NCBI GenBank assembly: GCA_963704585.1
Contig: OY969919.1
Span: forward strand, 930,001 to 994,000
Source of the DNA: Bog-756 sp963704585
GTDB lineage: Bacteria; Actinomycetota; Acidimicrobiia; Acidimicrobiales; RAAP-2
Reading direction: 5' to 3'
DNA: 64,000 nt
Positions 8,477 through 17,460 of this stretch are shown in pieces. The position numbers and the translations under genes are program-made. The notes under the pieces were generated by a model. It had not been told where the DNA came from. It ran no database searches and worked only from the letters and a program-made list of their open reading frames with translations. How positions within the stretch are numbered: position 1 is the first letter of the stretch; every line of letters begins with the position of its first letter.

Positions 8477-9154
8477 TCAGCCAAACTGGACTCGGATGAC
8501 CGACGCCTCCACCACCGCCCCATTTTCGGCGGAGGTCGTGTAGAGAACAATCGCCCCGTACTGCGTGCTGGCTTTTGAGAACACAATCGAGCCGCTGAAC
8601 GAAGCCGTCGCCTTGCTGCCGCCGGTGACATGACCCTCACCGAGGGGATTGCTGTTGTCGTCCTCGCGCACCTGCGTCTGGACGGTGCCCTCGTATGCCA
8701 TCGCGGTCCCCTTCAACATCACCGGAGACGTGATCGAGGCGTTCCAGGCCGGATCGGTCAGAGTGATAGCGGCTGTTCCCGCTCCGAGGACCCACCATGA
8801 GTTGTCGGAGCCGAGTTCCCTCACCAGGACGGTCGTCACGGGTCCAGTGGCTCTCGGCTGGACGGGCACCTCCCCCGAGCGGGCATCGCCCTGTTGGAAC
8901 TGGCCGATCACCGGATTGACCATACGGAGGTAGTCGGTCACGAACCCCTGGGCGGCGGCCTCCGGCGTCTGGTAGCGAGTGCTGCTCGCCGTTGTCGGCC
9001 ACACGGCTGTGGACGTTGCCGATCCGGGCGACGTGGTGGCCGCCGCTGAGGGCGTCGTCGTGGTCGAGGAAGGAGACGGACTGTTGCCGCACGCGACTAC
9101 CACCATCGGGACCAACACCAACATGGCGGCAACCACGAGGCGTCGTGTTCTCAC
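8477..9154 (-). CDS. Putative secreted lipoprotein
   Basis: A 225-residue protein with a GTG start. Residues 1-22 form a lipoprotein signal: basic MRTRR, a hydrophobic run, then the lipobox VVAC with Cys22. A Ser/Thr/Pro-rich linker (about 23-55) leads to a mature domain containing RYQTPEAAAQGFVTDYL, LVRELGSDNSWWVLGA and several beta strands, ending SAENGAVVEASVIRVQFG. This arrangement resembles actinobacterial substrate-binding or spore-germination-like (GerMN/Gmad2-type) lipoproteins, but the family is not certain. It would be anchored to the outer face of the membrane. No operon partner is obvious. Confidence 0.65.
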   Translation of the reverse strand: MRTRRLVVAAMLVLVPMVVVACGNSPSPSSTTTTPSAAATTSPGSATSTAVWPTTASSTRYQTPEAAAQGFVTDYLRMVNPVIGQFQQGDARSGEVPVQPRATGPVTTVLVRELGSDNSWWVLGAGTAAITLTDPAWNASITSPVMLKGTAMAYEGTVQTQVREDDNSNPLGEGHVTGGSKATASFSGSIVFSKASTQYGAIVLYTTSAENGAVVEASVIRVQFG

Positions 9155-9344
9155 TTTTCCAGCGTGCCCTTGGGCACCGGCCCCCGAAAGAGGCGAAGGT
9201 CACAGCACAGTGGCTAGGTGTCCGGTTCAGACGTCCTGCCCTAGCTCGCATGTGCCGGTCGAGGTCAGCTAGCGCAATGCAAGCGCGCGTCCGTGAACAG
9301 TGCACCCACAGCCGGTGATGTGGGGCAGGCGGTTCTGCGATTCA

Positions 9345-9698
9345 TCAGATTCGTTTCCGCTCGGACTCCCGTGGAACGTATAGCCATTGGCCGTTTTCCC
9401 ATCGAGTCCCGGCGAGAGTCGAAGTTGACCCATTCGTGAGTTGAATGGAACCAATGATGATTATCACGGCGAAAAGGAGAAGCACGTAACCGAGGAGGGC
9501 GATCCCCCCGATCCATAGTTCGCCACTAAGCAGCCATCCAAGCAGCAAGGCGGCAATCGGTCCCGCTAGTCCAATGGCGAGACCGGCCAACATCCGCCGC
9601 CGCTCCCAGGGTTGGGATGCCCGGTACTGGCCGAATAGTCCACCAGGCCGCAAATCTGCCATCCTGCGGAGCCTCAGAACTGAGAGCAGGAGAAGCAT
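9345..9698 (-). CDS. Small membrane protein, hypothetical
   Basis: About 117 residues from the ATG at 9698; the frame opens slightly earlier at TTG, and a third possible start is MADL at 9662. An N-terminal segment with RPGGLFGQYRASQPWERRR precedes two predicted membrane spans (MLAGLAIGLAGPIAALLLGW and IGGIALLGYVLLLFAVIIII), then a polar tail TRWENGQWLYVPRESERKR. The pattern suggests a two-span membrane protein with both ends in the cytoplasm. No family is recognised. No good Shine-Dalgarno sequence is visible, so the exact start is uncertain. Confidence 0.55.
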   Translation of the reverse strand: MLLLLSVLRLRRMADLRPGGLFGQYRASQPWERRRMLAGLAIGLAGPIAALLLGWLLSGELWIGGIALLGYVLLLFAVIIIIGSIQLTNGSTSTLAGTRWENGQWLYVPRESERKRI

Positions 9699-9961
9699 CA
9701 GCGTCAATCGTAACCTCGAAACGGACGATCTGACCCACTGGGTGTTGGGTTATCCACACGCCCGGATGTGCCGGTCGGTGACATTCAATCAGGTGCCAGA
9801 TTGTTGACCCGCGGACGATCAGGCCCGGCGCTGTGGGTGCCACCAATTCTTGCGCACACACAAGGTCTTCCGACTCGGCGGGGGTCCGAACCGCTGGTGC
9901 TCGCTGCCACCGGACGCCGGCTATCAGAGGGAGCTGCCGGGCGGATAGCTCCTGTTCCAGA

Positions 9962-10969
9962 TCAACGGTCGAGCAGGGGATCCTCGGGGCGCCGCGGTCC
10001 ACGACCGGCCGCCTGGGCCCGACGCCAGGCGATGCCCGAGAGCACCTCGAGGGCGATGCGGTTGGCCAGGTACGCGGTGACCTCCGCGTGGTCGAAGGGC
10101 GGCGAGAGCTCCACGATGTCCACCCCGCCAACCGGGAGCTCCATCGCGACCCGTCGGACCGCGTCGAGGAGCTCGCGCGGGCTCAGGCCGCCTGGCTCGG
10201 GTGTGCCCGTCGCCGGTGCCGACCCGGGGTCGACGACGTCGACGTCGACCGAGAGGAAGACCGCGTCGCACTCGTCGGTCGCGATAGCGAACGCCTCGGT
10301 GAGGCAGGTGTCGAGCCCGCGCGCGACGAGCTCGCTCATCTCGTAGCTGCGCATGCCCTGCTCGGCCATCCAGGCGAGCGTCTCGGGCTCGGGCCAGTAG
10401 CCGCGCAGCCCGATCTGGAGGAAGCGGTCGCCGCGGACCGCGCCCGACTCGATGAGGCGGCGCATGGGCGTGCCGTGGCCGAGGAGCGCACCGAACTGGG
10501 TGTCGGCGGTGTCGGCGTGTGCGTCGAAGTGGACGACCGACACCCTGCCCCAGCCCACATGGCGCGCGACGCCGGTAGCGTCCGGCAGCGCGATGGTGTG
10601 GTCGCCGCCGAGCACGACGGGGATCGCACCCGAAGCCGCGATCCGGGTGACCGCCTCCTCGAGCGCGGCGATGGACCGCTCGGTGTCCCCCGGGAGCATC
10701 TCGACGTCCCCGACGTCGACCACCCCGAGCTCGCCGAGCGGCTCGACCCCGAGGGCGAGGTGGGGGCGCTTCCCGTCCTGGGGGAGGTAGTCGGTCAGAC
10801 GGATCGCCTGGGGCCCGAAGCGACAGCCCGGACGGTGGCTGGTCCCGCCGTCGAATGGGGCGCCCACAACCACCGCGCCCGCCGACGTGTAGGACGCGGG
10901 GTCATCGAGGTCGGCGGCCGGCACGCCGGCGAAGGTGGCGTCCGGACCGTACATGTTCCGCAACCGCAT
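9962..10969 (-). CDS. speB: Agmatinase/arginase-family ureohydrolase
   Basis: A 335-residue ureohydrolase. The ATG at 10969 follows GGGAGG. Manganese ligands are all present: GGDH at 121-124, DAHAD at 149-153 and SVDVDVVDP with Asp242 and Asp244. The family hydrolyses a guanidino compound (agmatine, guanidinobutyrate, guanidinopropionate or similar) to urea and an amine; the substrate loop does not settle which. It lies 32 bp downstream of a ferredoxin gene that overlaps a P450 gene, so it looks like the third gene of that operon. That is an unexpected partner for steroid-type enzymes, and the symbol is only a family label. Confidence 0.85.
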   Translation of the reverse strand: MRLRNMYGPDATFAGVPAADLDDPASYTSAGAVVVGAPFDGGTSHRPGCRFGPQAIRLTDYLPQDGKRPHLALGVEPLGELGVVDVGDVEMLPGDTERSIAALEEAVTRIAASGAIPVVLGGDHTIALPDATGVARHVGWGRVSVVHFDAHADTADTQFGALLGHGTPMRRLIESGAVRGDRFLQIGLRGYWPEPETLAWMAEQGMRSYEMSELVARGLDTCLTEAFAIATDECDAVFLSVDVDVVDPGSAPATGTPEPGGLSPRELLDAVRRVAMELPVGGVDIVELSPPFDHAEVTAYLANRIALEVLSGIAWRRAQAAGRGPRRPEDPLLDR

Positions 10970-11001
10970 CGGCCCTCCCCGGGCGCCCGCTCCCCGCGGG
11001 C

Positions 11002-11199
11002 TCAGTCGGACAGAACCTCGATCGCGTACTCGGGGCAGTTGGCCACGGCGAGCCGCGCCTTCTCCTCGAGCTCCGGAGGCACGGTGCCGTCGCCGACGAC
11101 GGTCGAGAGGCCGTAGTCGTCGACGTCGAAGAGCTGCGGCGCGAGCCCGTAGCACCGGGCGTGTCCCTGGCAGCGGTCGGGGTCGACCCGGATCCTCAC
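11002..11199 (-). CDS. [3Fe-4S]-type ferredoxin, P450 partner
   Basis: A 65-residue ferredoxin. Its GTG start (11199) overlaps the P450 stop in a GTGA arrangement. Cys10 and Cys16 in DRCQGHARC and Cys55 in NCPEYAI form the three-cysteine pattern, with His in the place of the fourth ligand, of the small ferredoxins that serve bacterial P450s. It would carry single electrons from a ferredoxin reductase to the haem. The overlap makes the P450 its near-certain partner. A candidate reductase lies at 38755-39999, far from this operon. Confidence 0.9.
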   Translation of the reverse strand: MRIRVDPDRCQGHARCYGLAPQLFDVDDYGLSTVVGDGTVPPELEEKARLAVANCPEYAIEVLSD

Positions 11200-12398
11200 G
11201 CGAACACCACCGGCAGCCGCCGCGGTCCGCGCACCTGTCCACCGGCCCAGGTGACCTCTTCGCCGTCGGCGAGACGGAATACTGGGATGCGCCCCAGCCA
11301 CTCCTCGAGCGCGATCCGGAGCTCCATCCTCGCGAGGTTGGAGCCCGCGCACCGGTGGATGCCCGAGCCGAACGCGAGGTGGCGGTTGATCGCCCGGTCG
11401 AGGACGACCCGTTCGGGCTCCTCGAAGACCTCGGGATCGCGGTTGGCCGCCGGGAAGTTCATGAGCACGCGGTCCCCCGCGTGCATCGTGCAGCCGCGGA
11501 ATTCGGTCTTCTCGGTGACCACCCGCGCCATGGTCACGGGCGAGTACGCGCGCAGCAGCTCCTCGACCGCGGTCGGCAGGAGGTCGGGCTCGGCCACGAG
11601 GCGCTCGCGGTCGTCGGGGTGGGTGGCGAGGTGCCAGAGCGACGAGCCGATCGCGCTCCAGGTCGTGTCGACGCCGGCGATGAGCACCAGCGCGGCGATG
11701 CCGAGCACGACGCTGTCCTCGATGGGCGCGCCCTCGAACTCGCTGTGGAGCAGCTCGCTCAGCAGGTCCTCGCCGGGCTCGGTCTTGCGCTTCGCCACCT
11801 CTGCCACGAAGAACTCGATGAGCCCCTCGACCCCGTGGGCCCGCCGTTCCGGGTCGTCCGCGAACTCGAGCACGTCGCGAACCCAGCCGGTGAACGTGTC
11901 GGAGAGCTCGGTCGGGACGCCGAGGATCCCGGCGATCACCCGCACCGGGATCTGCTGCGCGTAGTCGCGGGCGGCGTCCGCCCTTCCGTCGGCGAGGAAG
12001 CCTTCGACCAGTCCCGAGCAGAGCGAACGGGTGAGCGGCTCGTAGGTCTCGACGCGGCGATGGGAGAACCACGGGAGGAGCAGTCGCCGGGTCCAGGTGT
12101 GGAGCGGCGGATCGGCCGAGATGGGTGGCAGGCCGTAGGGAAGGACGGGGTCGTCGGGGGGCTCGCCGTCGAAGGGGATGACTGCGACCTCAGTCGAGCT
12201 GAAGTGCTCCACGTCGTGCGCGAGCTCGACCACGTCGTCGTAGCGGGTCGGCAACCAGGTGCTCCCGCGTCGGTCGGAGTGCGCGACCGGGCAGGCCGTC
12301 CGCAGGTCGTCCCAGATGACGAACGGGTCCGCGACATAGTCCGGATCCAGCACGTCGAAGTCGGTCGCCCAGCTCCCCACCGGTTTCGTCTCGGTCAT
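11196..12398 (-). CDS. Cytochrome P450
   Basis: A 400-residue soluble bacterial P450; the ATG at 12398 follows GGGGAGC. The I-helix oxygen-binding stretch AGVDTT is at 241-246, the K-helix E280-x-x-R283 pair is in EELLR, and the haem-binding loop AFGSGIHRCAG places the thiolate ligand at Cys350. It hydroxylates a C-H bond using electrons from the overlapping ferredoxin gene. Its location among steroid-catabolic genes suggests a sterol, terpenoid or fatty-acid substrate, but the sequence is not recognisably CYP125, CYP124 or CYP142, so I give no subfamily. Confidence 0.92.
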   Translation of the reverse strand: MTETKPVGSWATDFDVLDPDYVADPFVIWDDLRTACPVAHSDRRGSTWLPTRYDDVVELAHDVEHFSSTEVAVIPFDGEPPDDPVLPYGLPPISADPPLHTWTRRLLLPWFSHRRVETYEPLTRSLCSGLVEGFLADGRADAARDYAQQIPVRVIAGILGVPTELSDTFTGWVRDVLEFADDPERRAHGVEGLIEFFVAEVAKRKTEPGEDLLSELLHSEFEGAPIEDSVVLGIAALVLIAGVDTTWSAIGSSLWHLATHPDDRERLVAEPDLLPTAVEELLRAYSPVTMARVVTEKTEFRGCTMHAGDRVLMNFPAANRDPEVFEEPERVVLDRAINRHLAFGSGIHRCAGSNLARMELRIALEEWLGRIPVFRLADGEEVTWAGGQVRGPRRLPVVFA

Positions 12399-12522
12399 GG
12401 CGCTCCCCGTCCGGACGGTCGGGCGCGGTGCCGCGCCCGTCTCCTCATCTTGACACGCGACCCGGTCGTGACCGGGTCGTCGCGTCACCCGGACCGATGG
12501 TTCCCCCGTGGGCGGTCGACGC

Positions 12523-13352
12523 TCAGATCGTGAGGCCGCCGTCGACCGAGAGAACGGCCCCCGTCGTGTAAGAGGACTCGTCGGAGGCGATGAACGCGAT
12601 CGACGCGGCGATCTCCGCCGGGGTCGAGAAGCCCATGGGCGTCATGATCTTGGTCAGCTCCTTCGCGTCGGCGCCCTCGGGCAGCTCGAACGCGCCGATG
12701 AGCGGCGTGTCGACGCCGCCGGGCGCCACGACGTTGACCCGCACCCCGCGGAGAGGAACTCGGCGGCGAGTGCCTTCGAGAACATGAGGAGTCCCGCTTT
12801 CGAGGCGCAGTACGCCGCCGAGTACGACTGGCCCATGAGCGCGGTGTTGGAGGCCACGTTCACGATCGACCCCCCGTGCTCGAGGAGCGAGGGCAGCGCC
12901 TCCCTGCAGACGAGGAACGGCCCGGTCAGGTTCACCGCGAGGATCCGCTCCCACCGGTCGAGCGGCATGTCGACGGTGTTGTAGAACCCGCCGATCCCCG
13001 CAACGTTGCAGACGACCGTCGGCGGACCGAGCGCCGCGGTCAGCGCGGCAACCGTCTCGCGCACGGAGGGCTCGGCGGTCACGTCGCACCGGTAGGCGGC
13101 CGCGGTCCCTCCCTCGGCGGTGATGCCGTCGACGGTCTCGACGAGCGCCCCCTCGGCGACGTCGAGCGCGGCGACCGCCCCGCCCTCACGGGCCAGGCGC
13201 TGGGCGACCGCGCGGCCGATACCCGACCCCGCGCCGGTGACGATCGCCACCTTGCCCTCGAACCGACGACCGGTGTGCGATCCGATCGCCGCGTCCGCGG
13301 CTTCGTGCTCGGCGCTGCCCTGACCGAGGGTCACCCGCTTCACCGGGCTCAT
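12523..13352 (-). pseudogene. Short-chain dehydrogenase/reductase, frameshifted
   Basis: The gene starts at ATG 13352, overlapping the ligase stop (ATGA). The first frame gives the NAD(P)-binding GKVAIVTGAGSGIGRAVA, the CNVAGIGG strand and the catalytic YCASK motif. At about 12748-12754 it loses frame: ALAAEFLSAGCGSTSW instead of the expected LxRGVRVNVVAPGGV. That expected tail, ending TTGAVLSVDGGLTI, continues in the next frame to the stop at 12523. One missing base inside CTCTCCGCGGGG explains it. The reading could be a sequence error or a real inactivating mutation. Repaired, the protein would be about 276 residues, a normal SDR, perhaps acting on a hydroxyacyl-CoA. Confidence 0.8.
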
Positions 13353-14962
13353 CGTGTCGCTCCCTTCTCCGGCGCGGGCGCGTACCGCTCGCGCAGGGTG
13401 TGCTTGAGGATCTTGCCGGCTGGATTGCGCGGCACCACGTCGACGAGCTCGAGCTGCTCGGGAATGGCCTGGGTGCGGAGGTCCTTGTCGCGGAGGAACC
13501 CAACCATCTCCTCGAAGTCGAAGCGCTGCCCCTCCGCGACCGCGACGACCGCGCAGGCGCGCTCGCCGGTCTTCGGGTCCGGGAGACCGATGACTGCGAC
13601 GTCGGCGACGGAGGGATGCGTGTACAGGAGGTCCTCGACCTCCTTGGCCGAGATGTTCTCGCCGTGCCGGATGATCACGTCCTTGAGACGGCCGGTGATG
13701 GTCACGTACCCCTCGGCGTCGACGATCCCGAGGTCCCCCGATCGGAAGTACCCGTCCTCGTCGAACGCCTCGGCGTCGAGCGACGCGTCGAGGTAGCCGC
13801 GGATCACCTGGGGTCCCTTGAGTCGGATCTCGCCCTCCTCGCCGGGCCCGGCCCGGCGCCCGTCGAGGCCGACCACGACGAGGTCGACGCCGGGCGTCGG
13901 CCGTCCCTCGGTGTCGGCCAGCTTCTCGTCCGGGTCCTCCGTCGTCGCCATCACCACGATCGGCGCCTCGGTCAGCCCGTACCCCGAGACGATCCCCACT
14001 CCGCCGATCTCGCGCTGCAGGTCGTAGTGGAGCTGCGGCGGCTTGGGCGCGCCGCCCCCCGGGTACGCGCGGACCGAGGGGAAGATCGGCGTGCCGCCGG
14101 CCGAGCGCTGCGCGGCGAGATAGGCCAGGTGGAACGGCGTCCCCGAGCCGGCGAGGGTCACCTGGTGTGCGGCGAGGAAGGCCGGAGTGGCCGCAGGGTC
14201 GAAGGACTCGGTGGTCAGGAGCCGGCAGCCGGTCATGAGCGCGGCCAGCAGCCAGCCGATCCCGCCGATGTGCGTGAAGGGGAAGACGAGCGCGGACACG
14301 TCGTCCGCCCGGATGTCGAGGCACTCGGACATCGCGAGTGCGGAGGCCAGCACCGTGAGGTCGGTGTGAGGGGCGCCCTTGGGGTCGGCGGTCGTGCCAG
14401 AGGTGTAGAAGAGCCACCGGATCGGCGCGTCCGCGGCGGTGGCCGGCGCAGGCTCGACGCCGGGGAGGTCGGCAGGGTCGCCGTCGGGCAGCGCGCGGTC
14501 GACGACGAGCACCGAGAGCCCGGGGTGTTCGGCGGCAATCTCACGGGCCATGGCCTCGTAGTCGAAGCCCCGGTAGACGGTCGGCACGACGAGGAGCGAG
14601 GCCTCGCTCTGCGTCGTGATGAACGAGACCTCCCGGCCACGGTAGATCGGGATCAGCGGGTTCTGGCGCACGCCGAGACGACTCAGCGCGCCCACCAGCA
14701 CGAGCGACTCGTTCCAGGTGGGCAGCTCCCAGCTGACGCCGGTACCGACCGCGATCCCGTGGTCGGTGTGGAGCCCTGCAGCCGCACGCAGGCACGCGTC
14801 TCGGTAGCCAGCGAACGTCAGCGTCTTGCCGGTGTCCTCTTGGGCGAGGACCGCCGCAGGTGTGGCCTCGGCGCGGCGTTCGATGAGCCCCCAGAGGGTC
14901 GGTGCGGCGACCCAGCCGCGGGCCTCGCAGCGGTCGGCGACCTCGTCGATGAAGTCGGCCAT
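13349..14962 (-). CDS. AMP-dependent acyl-CoA synthetase (FadD family)
   Basis: A 537-residue ANL-superfamily ligase; the ATG at 14962 shares one base with the stop of the upstream gene (TGATG). The phosphate-binding motif LFYTSGTTADPKGAP is present, as are the adenine-binding SGYGLTEAP, the hinge TGRLKDVIIRHGENI and the catalytic-lysine region PRNPAGKILKHTLRE near the C-terminus. It activates a carboxylic acid to acyl-AMP and then acyl-CoA. It is in a tight leftward cluster (second ligase, EthD-like protein, this gene, SDR) with overlaps at each junction, so the genes are almost certainly one transcript. Substrate unknown; a steroid or terpenoid acid is likely from context. Confidence 0.9.
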   Translation of the reverse strand: MADFIDEVADRCEARGWVAAPTLWGLIERRAEATPAAVLAQEDTGKTLTFAGYRDACLRAAAGLHTDHGIAVGTGVSWELPTWNESLVLVGALSRLGVRQNPLIPIYRGREVSFITTQSEASLLVVPTVYRGFDYEAMAREIAAEHPGLSVLVVDRALPDGDPADLPGVEPAPATAADAPIRWLFYTSGTTADPKGAPHTDLTVLASALAMSECLDIRADDVSALVFPFTHIGGIGWLLAALMTGCRLLTTESFDPAATPAFLAAHQVTLAGSGTPFHLAYLAAQRSAGGTPIFPSVRAYPGGGAPKPPQLHYDLQREIGGVGIVSGYGLTEAPIVVMATTEDPDEKLADTEGRPTPGVDLVVVGLDGRRAGPGEEGEIRLKGPQVIRGYLDASLDAEAFDEDGYFRSGDLGIVDAEGYVTITGRLKDVIIRHGENISAKEVEDLLYTHPSVADVAVIGLPDPKTGERACAVVAVAEGQRFDFEEMVGFLRDKDLRTQAIPEQLELVDVVPRNPAGKILKHTLRERYAPAPEKGATR

Positions 14963-15813
14963 CACGCGCCCTCCGCCCAGAGCCGGTCGGTGTAGGTGTC
15001 GGTGCCGGGCACGGTCCCGACGAACGCCGACGCCCACACCACGTCACCGATGCCCGCCGCGGCGGCGGCCGTGCCCATGGCGCCGAAGGTCCCACCGAAG
15101 CTGGCGGTGGGATCGTCGTCCACGAAGCAGAGGAGGAGGAGCCGCTCCGCCGAGACCTGGTCGCGAGGGACGTCACCCGGCGCGTCCGACAGCAGCGGCA
15201 GCGGGCTGAAGCCGAGCACGCTCGCGACGGGGGTTCCCGCGATCACCGCGGGGAGGTGCTCCTCGCGGAGCCAGGCGCCGGCCCGTTCGCGGGTGACCCC
15301 GTCGGCCGGGTCGAGGAAGACCGAGACCAGCCCGGCGAACCGGTGGTCGAGGGTGAGCTCGGCCGGCACACCGTCGACGTCACGGCGATGCTCCCACTCG
15401 AATCGGTAGAGGCCGGTGTGGATGTGGTCGCGGTGCTCGAACATCCGGCCGGCCGCGTGCAACACGTTGACCTGGTCGACCGCCCACCGGTTCCACTCGT
15501 CGTGATGGCCGTCGAGGACGTAGTAGACGCCCAGGTAGCTGCCGATCTGGGGGTCGTCCACGAGGGGCGCCGGCCGGTCGATGCCGGCGTGCGGGTAGCG
15601 CAGCGCCTTGAGCGGCGCCGTCGCCACGAACCGCGCCCCAGCGAAGTTGTACGCACCGATCTGGCAGCCCGCGTAGAAGTGGTCCCGCTCGTACCACCGG
15701 TTGTAGGCCACCTCGTGGCCGCGGTGGGGCTCGACCAGCGTGTAGAGCATGGTCCCGATCCGGATCGGGTCGTCGGTGACCCCGCCGGTGGCGGGTGTCG
15801 ATCTGCCGGTCAT
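14962..15813 (-). CDS. EthD/Dabb-like conserved hypothetical protein
   Basis: A 283-residue protein whose ATG overlaps the upstream ligase stop (ATGA). It appears to consist of two similar halves, each with a pattern found in dimeric alpha-beta-barrel (EthD-like) proteins: GTMLYTLVEPHRGHEVAYNR with WYERDHFYAG in the first, and GLVSVFLDPADGVTRERAGA with WLREEHLPAV in the second. Both halves carry a W-x-x-x-H helix end. I infer a fused two-barrel protein; the reaction is unknown. Being encoded between two CoA ligases with start-stop overlaps ties it to the same degradative pathway. Confidence 0.7.
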   Translation of the reverse strand: MTGRSTPATGGVTDDPIRIGTMLYTLVEPHRGHEVAYNRWYERDHFYAGCQIGAYNFAGARFVATAPLKALRYPHAGIDRPAPLVDDPQIGSYLGVYYVLDGHHDEWNRWAVDQVNVLHAAGRMFEHRDHIHTGLYRFEWEHRRDVDGVPAELTLDHRFAGLVSVFLDPADGVTRERAGAWLREEHLPAVIAGTPVASVLGFSPLPLLSDAPGDVPRDQVSAERLLLLCFVDDDPTASFGGTFGAMGTAAAAAGIGDVVWASAFVGTVPGTDTYTDRLWAEGA

Positions 15814-17396
15814 GGGGTGCGCACTCCGTTCGTCTCCAGGGCGGCCCGGTCGGCCAGTGCCCGCTTGTCCACCTTCAGCATCGAGGTCACCGGCAGCTGG
15901 TCGACCACGACCACCCGGTCGGGAGCCTTGTAGTCGGCGAGCCGACCGCAGGCACGTTCGCGCAGCGAGCCGAGCAGCGCGTCGGGCTGCACTTCGCTGC
16001 CGGCCTCGGGCACCACGAAGGCCACGCCGATCTCCCCGAGCACGGGGTCGGGCGCGCCCACGACGGCGATTTCGGCGACGTCCGGGTGGTCCCCGAGCGC
16101 GGCCTCGACTTCGGCAGGGTAGACGTTGTACCCGCCGCGGATGTAGAGCTCGTTCGCCCGCCCGGCGAGGTGGAGCCGTCCGTCGCCGTCGACGAAGCCG
16201 AAGTCGCCCGTGGTCAGCCACCCATCGGCTCCGAGCACCGCGTCGGTCGCGGTCCGGTCGTAGACGACACCGCCCGCACCGGGGCCGGTCGCCGGTCCGC
16301 CCCAGTAGCCGCGCATCGTCGCGGCTGACGAGAGGCGGACCCGCCCGACCTCGCCGTCGGGCACAGGACGCCCGTCGTCACCGGTGACTTCGAGCTGGAC
16401 GCCTGGCACCGGGGTGCCGACGGAGGTCGCGACCGCCTCGTCCGGATCGCCGGGAAGCGTCCCGGTGCCGAGGGAGGCCTCTGTCGAGGTGTAGCGCACC
16501 ACGACCGGAACGTCGAGTGCCTCGCGGACGGCGGCCACCAGTTCGGCCGGCACCCGGGCGGCACCGGTGCCCGCCACCCGGAGCGCGGAGAGGTCGGCCT
16601 GCGCGAGCTCGGGGCAGGCGAGCACGAGCGCCCACTGGGTGGGTACGCCCTGAGCGACCGTGATCCGCTCGGCGGCCATGACGGCGATCGCCTCGACCGC
16701 GCGCCACGGGGTCGGCGTGATGACCGTGGTGATGCCCTTGCCCGCCTCGTCCCACAGCCTGGTCATCGACCCGACGTGGGAGAACGGCAGGGGTGAGAGC
16801 CGTCGGTCGCCGCGCTCGGCGAGCGGGTCGGTACCCGCGGCGACGGCGCGGAGGTTTCGATGGTCGAAGACCGCGCCCTTCGGCAGGCCGGTCGTGCCGC
16901 TCGTCCAGACCACCGCGACCGGGTCGTCGGGCTCGCGGTCGAGCGCCTCCGGACCGGGCGGTCCATCGGCCGCAGCCTCGACGTCGGCCCGGCCGAGGAG
17001 ATGGGCCCCGGCTGCACGCAGGACCGATGGCTCCTCGTCGACCAGGACGTCGGGCCGGGTGCGGTCGAGGATCGAGCGCACCTCCCGCTCGCCGAGACGC
17101 GGGTTGATCCCCGAGGTCACGGCGCCGAGGCGTGCCGCGGCGGCATAGCAGACCATGTAGGTGATCGAGCTCGGGAGACGGAGGCAGACCACCGAACCCC
17201 GCTCGACGCCGAGCTCGGCGAACCGTCCGGCGACGCTGGCCGCGGCCCGGTCCCAATCGGCGAAGGTGAGTGCGCGGCGCGGCGTCGTCGCGGTGGCGGG
17301 CTCGACGAACGCCTCGGTGCCGCTTTCGGCCGCAGCGGCGTGGCGGAGGACATCGGAGAGCGTGGCGCGCGCCCCTTCGATCTGACGGACCGTCAT
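15810..17396 (-). CDS. AMP-dependent acyl-CoA synthetase (FadD family)
   Basis: A 528-residue ANL ligase. It has VVWTSGTTGLPKGAV (P-loop), the RYTSTEASLG region that supplies the adenine pocket, GDFGFVDGDGRLHLAGRANELYIRGGYNVYPAEVE-type hinge elements, and a C-terminal domain with YKAPDRVVVVDQLP and MLKVDKRAL; the usual catalytic lysine is in that last segment. It heads the four-gene overlapping cluster and activates an unknown carboxylic acid as a CoA ester. Start ATG at 17396; only 63 bp separate it from the surface-protein gene upstream, so it may be co-transcribed or have a short promoter of its own. Confidence 0.88.
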   Translation of the reverse strand: MTVRQIEGARATLSDVLRHAAAAESGTEAFVEPATATTPRRALTFADWDRAAASVAGRFAELGVERGSVVCLRLPSSITYMVCYAAAARLGAVTSGINPRLGEREVRSILDRTRPDVLVDEEPSVLRAAGAHLLGRADVEAAADGPPGPEALDREPDDPVAVVWTSGTTGLPKGAVFDHRNLRAVAAGTDPLAERGDRRLSPLPFSHVGSMTRLWDEAGKGITTVITPTPWRAVEAIAVMAAERITVAQGVPTQWALVLACPELAQADLSALRVAGTGAARVPAELVAAVREALDVPVVVRYTSTEASLGTGTLPGDPDEAVATSVGTPVPGVQLEVTGDDGRPVPDGEVGRVRLSSAATMRGYWGGPATGPGAGGVVYDRTATDAVLGADGWLTTGDFGFVDGDGRLHLAGRANELYIRGGYNVYPAEVEAALGDHPDVAEIAVVGAPDPVLGEIGVAFVVPEAGSEVQPDALLGSLRERACGRLADYKAPDRVVVVDQLPVTSMLKVDKRALADRAALETNGVRTP

Positions 17397-17460
17397 ATCG
17401 GGAGCTGACTGTAACAGGCGACCCTCCGGCCGCCGCCCGGCGGACCGCGCAGGTCGCGGC

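Noticed and set aside
8128..8640. Leftward 170-codon frame over the hairpin region
   Set aside because: No ribosome site, no protein family, and it overlaps the lipoprotein gene end; composition not like its neighbours' genes.
6540..9960. A mobile element or prophage in the less G+C-rich patch
   Set aside because: No integrase, transposase, tRNA attachment site or flanking direct repeat is visible.
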